8,316 nucleotides of DNA, from contig CAKVBK010000081.1 in the NCBI GenBank assembly GCA_934725285.1, positions 1-8,316 of the forward strand, in the 5' to 3' direction. Numbering within the stretch: the stretch's first letter is position 1; each line of letters begins with the position of its first letter. Below the pieces are notes generated by a model, which was not told the origin of the DNA, did not search any database, and worked only from the letters and a program-made list of their open reading frames with translations. The stretch comes from an uncultured Bacteroidales bacterium. GTDB lineage: Bacteria > Bacteroidota > Bacteroidia > Bacteroidales > UBA932. Positions 6,989 to 8,316 of the stretch are shown piece after piece. A program made the position numbers and the translations under genes.

Positions 6989-7001
6989 AAATTTTTGTTT
7001 T

Positions 7002-7035
7002 CAATTTTACGTCAAGCGGCATACTCCACTACAAA
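7002..7035 (-). promoter_or_regulatory. Possible promoter of the efflux operon
   Basis: Reading the minus strand, TTTG (7035-7032) is followed after 22 nt by TAAAATTG (7009-7002), which differs from the Bacteroidetes -7 consensus TAnnTTTG at one position. The spacing is slightly longer than the usual 19-21 nt, and the leader to the tolC start would be very short. This is the best candidate in the region but weak, which would fit a promoter needing an activator. Confidence 0.25.
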
Positions 7036-7057
7036 TTAACTGCCAAATTCCCCCATT

Positions 7058-7084
7058 ATGATTACCGTTCGGCTTTGATGATTA
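7058..7084. promoter_or_regulatory. Candidate AraC-type operator: ATGATTA direct repeats
   Basis: The heptamer ATGATTA occurs at 7058-7064 and again at 7078-7084, a 20-bp period, close to two helical turns. AraC-family proteins commonly bind two direct half-sites about 21 bp apart on one DNA face. The pair lies between the divergent efflux and araC-type genes, about 25 bp upstream of the -33 box of the regulator gene and upstream of the possible efflux promoter. That it is the binding site is inference. Confidence 0.4.
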
Positions 7085-7108
7085 TCAAAAGGTCGAATAA
7101 TGCGAAAT

Positions 7109-7139
7109 TTTGCAATAACGTAAATATTTTCTAATTTTG
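7109..7139 (+). promoter_or_regulatory. Bacteroidetes-type promoter of the AraC-family gene
   Basis: A -33 box TTTG at 7109-7112 and a -7 box TAATTTTG at 7132-7139 are separated by 19 nt, a full match to the Bacteroidetes primary-sigma consensus TTTG-N19-TAnnTTTG. Transcription would start near 7146, leaving a leader of about 20 nt before the ATG at 7168. Confidence 0.8.
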
Positions 7140-7167
7140 TCGTCAGACACTAAAAACATTTTACGGT

Positions 7168-8082
7168 ATGCCTGATTCTTTATTGAATATAGGTCTGAAG
7201 CAGATCAGAAAACTCGTCCCTGTCCAGAACGAGCTTCAACTTGGAGACGACTTTTTCATCATGGACGTAAAATACAGCGACAACCTCCAATTTCTGAAAT
7301 ATCCCTGCCGCAGCGATGCCTACATTGCGATTTTCTGCAAATCCGGAGGATTGGACGTTGAGATCAACCTGCGGTCATACTCGATAGGCAAAGGGACGCT
7401 CTTTGTCGGAACACCAGGCAACATCATCAAGATCAACAAATCTGACCTAGACAAAGACTGTTCTTTTGAGTTCATTGTCGTAGCTATTTCCAAAGAATAT
7501 CTTTCCAGCATAAGTTTCGACTTTAAGAAAATTTTTGATGATCGGCTCAAACTACTGACAGAACCTTGCGTTCAGCTGGACGACAGGAACATCGCTTTCT
7601 GCACCAAATACTTGGATCTTTTCGGAGAAATCCTCTCCTCGGACGTCGCAAACAAAAGGGAGGCCGTAGGATCACTGATCGCATCACTGTTTTATGTACT
7701 TGGCGGCTTAATGGAAAAAAGCGCAGTCAGAACACCGGAAATGTCCGGAACGGCTGTCAACACCAGAGTGAAGCTTATCTTTGAGCATTTTATGGCCCTC
7801 GTCACGGAGAATCACACGTCCGAGCGCAATATGGCATTCTACGCCAGTCACTTGGGGCTCACTCCGAAATACTTGTCAAAACTCATCAAGCAAGTAAGCG
7901 GCCGTTCGGCGCCTGACTGGATCGACTCCTTTGTCATCCTGGAAGCCAAGAATATGCTCAAATACACTGACGACAGCATCAAGGAGATCGTCTTCAAGCT
8001 ACACTTCCCTAACCCTTCAGTCTTTTACAAGTTCTTCAAGGCGCATACAGGAATGACACCAAGCGAATACAGGAACGGGTGA
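7168..8082 (+). CDS. AraC-family transcriptional regulator
   Basis: The 304-residue protein has an N-terminal sensing half (about 1-185) with a cupin-like pattern: short beta-strands around AYIAIFCKSGGLDVEIN and YSIGKGTLFVGTPGNIIKI, as in AraC_binding domains. The C-terminal AraC DNA-binding domain covers about 205-303. Its first helix-turn-helix is at about 221-243 (MAFYASHLGLTPKYLSKLIKQ), and the second at about 270-292 (IKEIVFKLHFPNPSVFYKFFK), ending with the family signature HTGMTPSEYR. Total length is normal for the family. It is divergently transcribed from the tolC-adaptor-permease operon across 179 bp, a layout typical of a local regulator, probably activating the exporter in response to its substrate. 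It has its own consensus promoter, so it may be expressed constantly. Its inducer cannot be predicted. Confidence 0.93.
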   Translation: MPDSLLNIGLKQIRKLVPVQNELQLGDDFFIMDVKYSDNLQFLKYPCRSDAYIAIFCKSGGLDVEINLRSYSIGKGTLFVGTPGNIIKINKSDLDKDCSFEFIVVAISKEYLSSISFDFKKIFDDRLKLLTEPCVQLDDRNIAFCTKYLDLFGEILSSDVANKREAVGSLIASLFYVLGGLMEKSAVRTPEMSGTAVNTRVKLIFEHFMALVTENHTSERNMAFYASHLGLTPKYLSKLIKQVSGRSAPDWIDSFVILEAKNMLKYTDDSIKEIVFKLHFPNPSVFYKFFKAHTGMTPSEYRNG

Positions 8083-8090
8083 AACTTCTC

Positions 8091-8111
8091 CCGCTTTTTA
8101 TACAAAAGCGG
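8091..8111 (+). terminator. Hairpin after the AraC-family gene, probable terminator
   Basis: CCGCTTTT (8091-8098) pairs perfectly with AAAAGCGG (8104-8111) around a 5-nt loop, 8 bp after the stop codon. There is no T-run after the stem on the + strand, so as an intrinsic terminator it is weak; position is the main argument. Confidence 0.5.
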
Positions 8112-8217
8112 ACGCAGACATACAGCGGAACGGCTTTTTGCGTTAATCTGTAAGCAAATGACAGCGCTTTAGTGAACGATTGTCGCAAAAAATCGTTTTA
8201 AAAATTTAACGAAATCC
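8112..8217. other. Non-coding stretch upstream of the right-edge promoter
   Basis: No ORF with coding character is visible in this stretch. The one structure is AACGATT (8175-8181) pairing with AATCGTT (8191-8197) around a 9-nt loop and running into TTTTAAAAATTT. It could be a second, weak terminator for the AraC-family gene or a protein-binding site upstream of the following promoter; neither is established. Confidence 0.4.
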
Positions 8218-8248
8218 TTTGCATATTCAATAAATCTTAATACCTTTG
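8218..8248 (+). promoter_or_regulatory. Consensus Bacteroidetes promoter for a gene beyond the right edge
   Basis: A -33 box TTTG at 8218-8221 and a -7 box TACCTTTG at 8241-8248 are separated by exactly 19 nt, matching TTTG-N19-TAnnTTTG in full. Transcription would begin around 8255. No start codon with a convincing reading frame appears in the remaining ~60 nt, so the leader extends out of the window. The first transcribed bases include a small A/T-rich hairpin (ACAAAA 8261-8266 with TTTTGT 8272-8277). Confidence 0.8.
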
Positions 8249-8316
8249 TCCCTTGGACAGACAAAAGTTCTTTTTGTTGTCTATTTGTTAAGTTCGTTTT
8301 ATATACAACAGGCCGT

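Noticed and set aside
7032..7039. TTAATTTG on the minus strand as the efflux operon -7 box
   Set aside because: No TTTG-like -33 box lies at the right distance upstream; the alternative at 7002-7035 has both boxes.

Overview
The window looks like chromosomal DNA of a Bacteroidetes bacterium, most likely of the order Bacteroidales. Two promoters match the Bacteroidetes primary-sigma consensus (TTTG, 19 nt, TAnnTTTG). Start codons are preceded by A/T-rich leaders rather than Shine-Dalgarno sequences. There is also a four-gene tolC-adaptor-permease-permease export operon of a kind common in that phylum. Base composition appears close to 50% G+C. I cannot support a genus. No tRNA, rRNA, CRISPR array, transposase or phage gene was seen.

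Left part (1-1705, + strand): the 3' end of a short-chain dehydrogenase/reductase gene resembling sorbitol-6-phosphate dehydrogenase, then a 435-residue protein made of two class II aldolase domains. The N-terminal aldolase domain keeps the catalytic glutamate and all three metal-binding histidines. The C-terminal domain has lost all four, so the protein looks like an enzyme fused to a pseudoenzyme. The pair probably belongs to a sugar- or polyol-phosphate catabolic operon that starts upstream of the window.

Intergenic block (1706-1965): unusually rich in structure. It holds a ~100-nt nested palindrome with a 20-bp basal stem and two apical hairpins, a short palindromic repeat of the CTTCGACAAGCTCAG type, a perfect 22-bp hairpin that probably terminates both convergent operons, and a tandem imperfect 20-bp duplication.

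Central part (1966-6988, - strand): an export operon in the order outer-membrane TolC-family channel, HlyD-type periplasmic adaptor, and two ABC-2 type permeases. Together these could form a trans-envelope efflux machine. No ATPase is encoded in the window, so any ATPase must be supplied from elsewhere.

Right part (6989-8316): a 179-bp divergent intergenic region with a good promoter for an AraC-family regulator and a candidate operator (two ATGATTA repeats 20 bp apart). The AraC-family gene (7168-8082) probably controls the divergent efflux operon. After it comes a 234-bp non-coding stretch ending in a consensus-quality promoter and a leader of at least 60 nt for a gene beyond the right edge.
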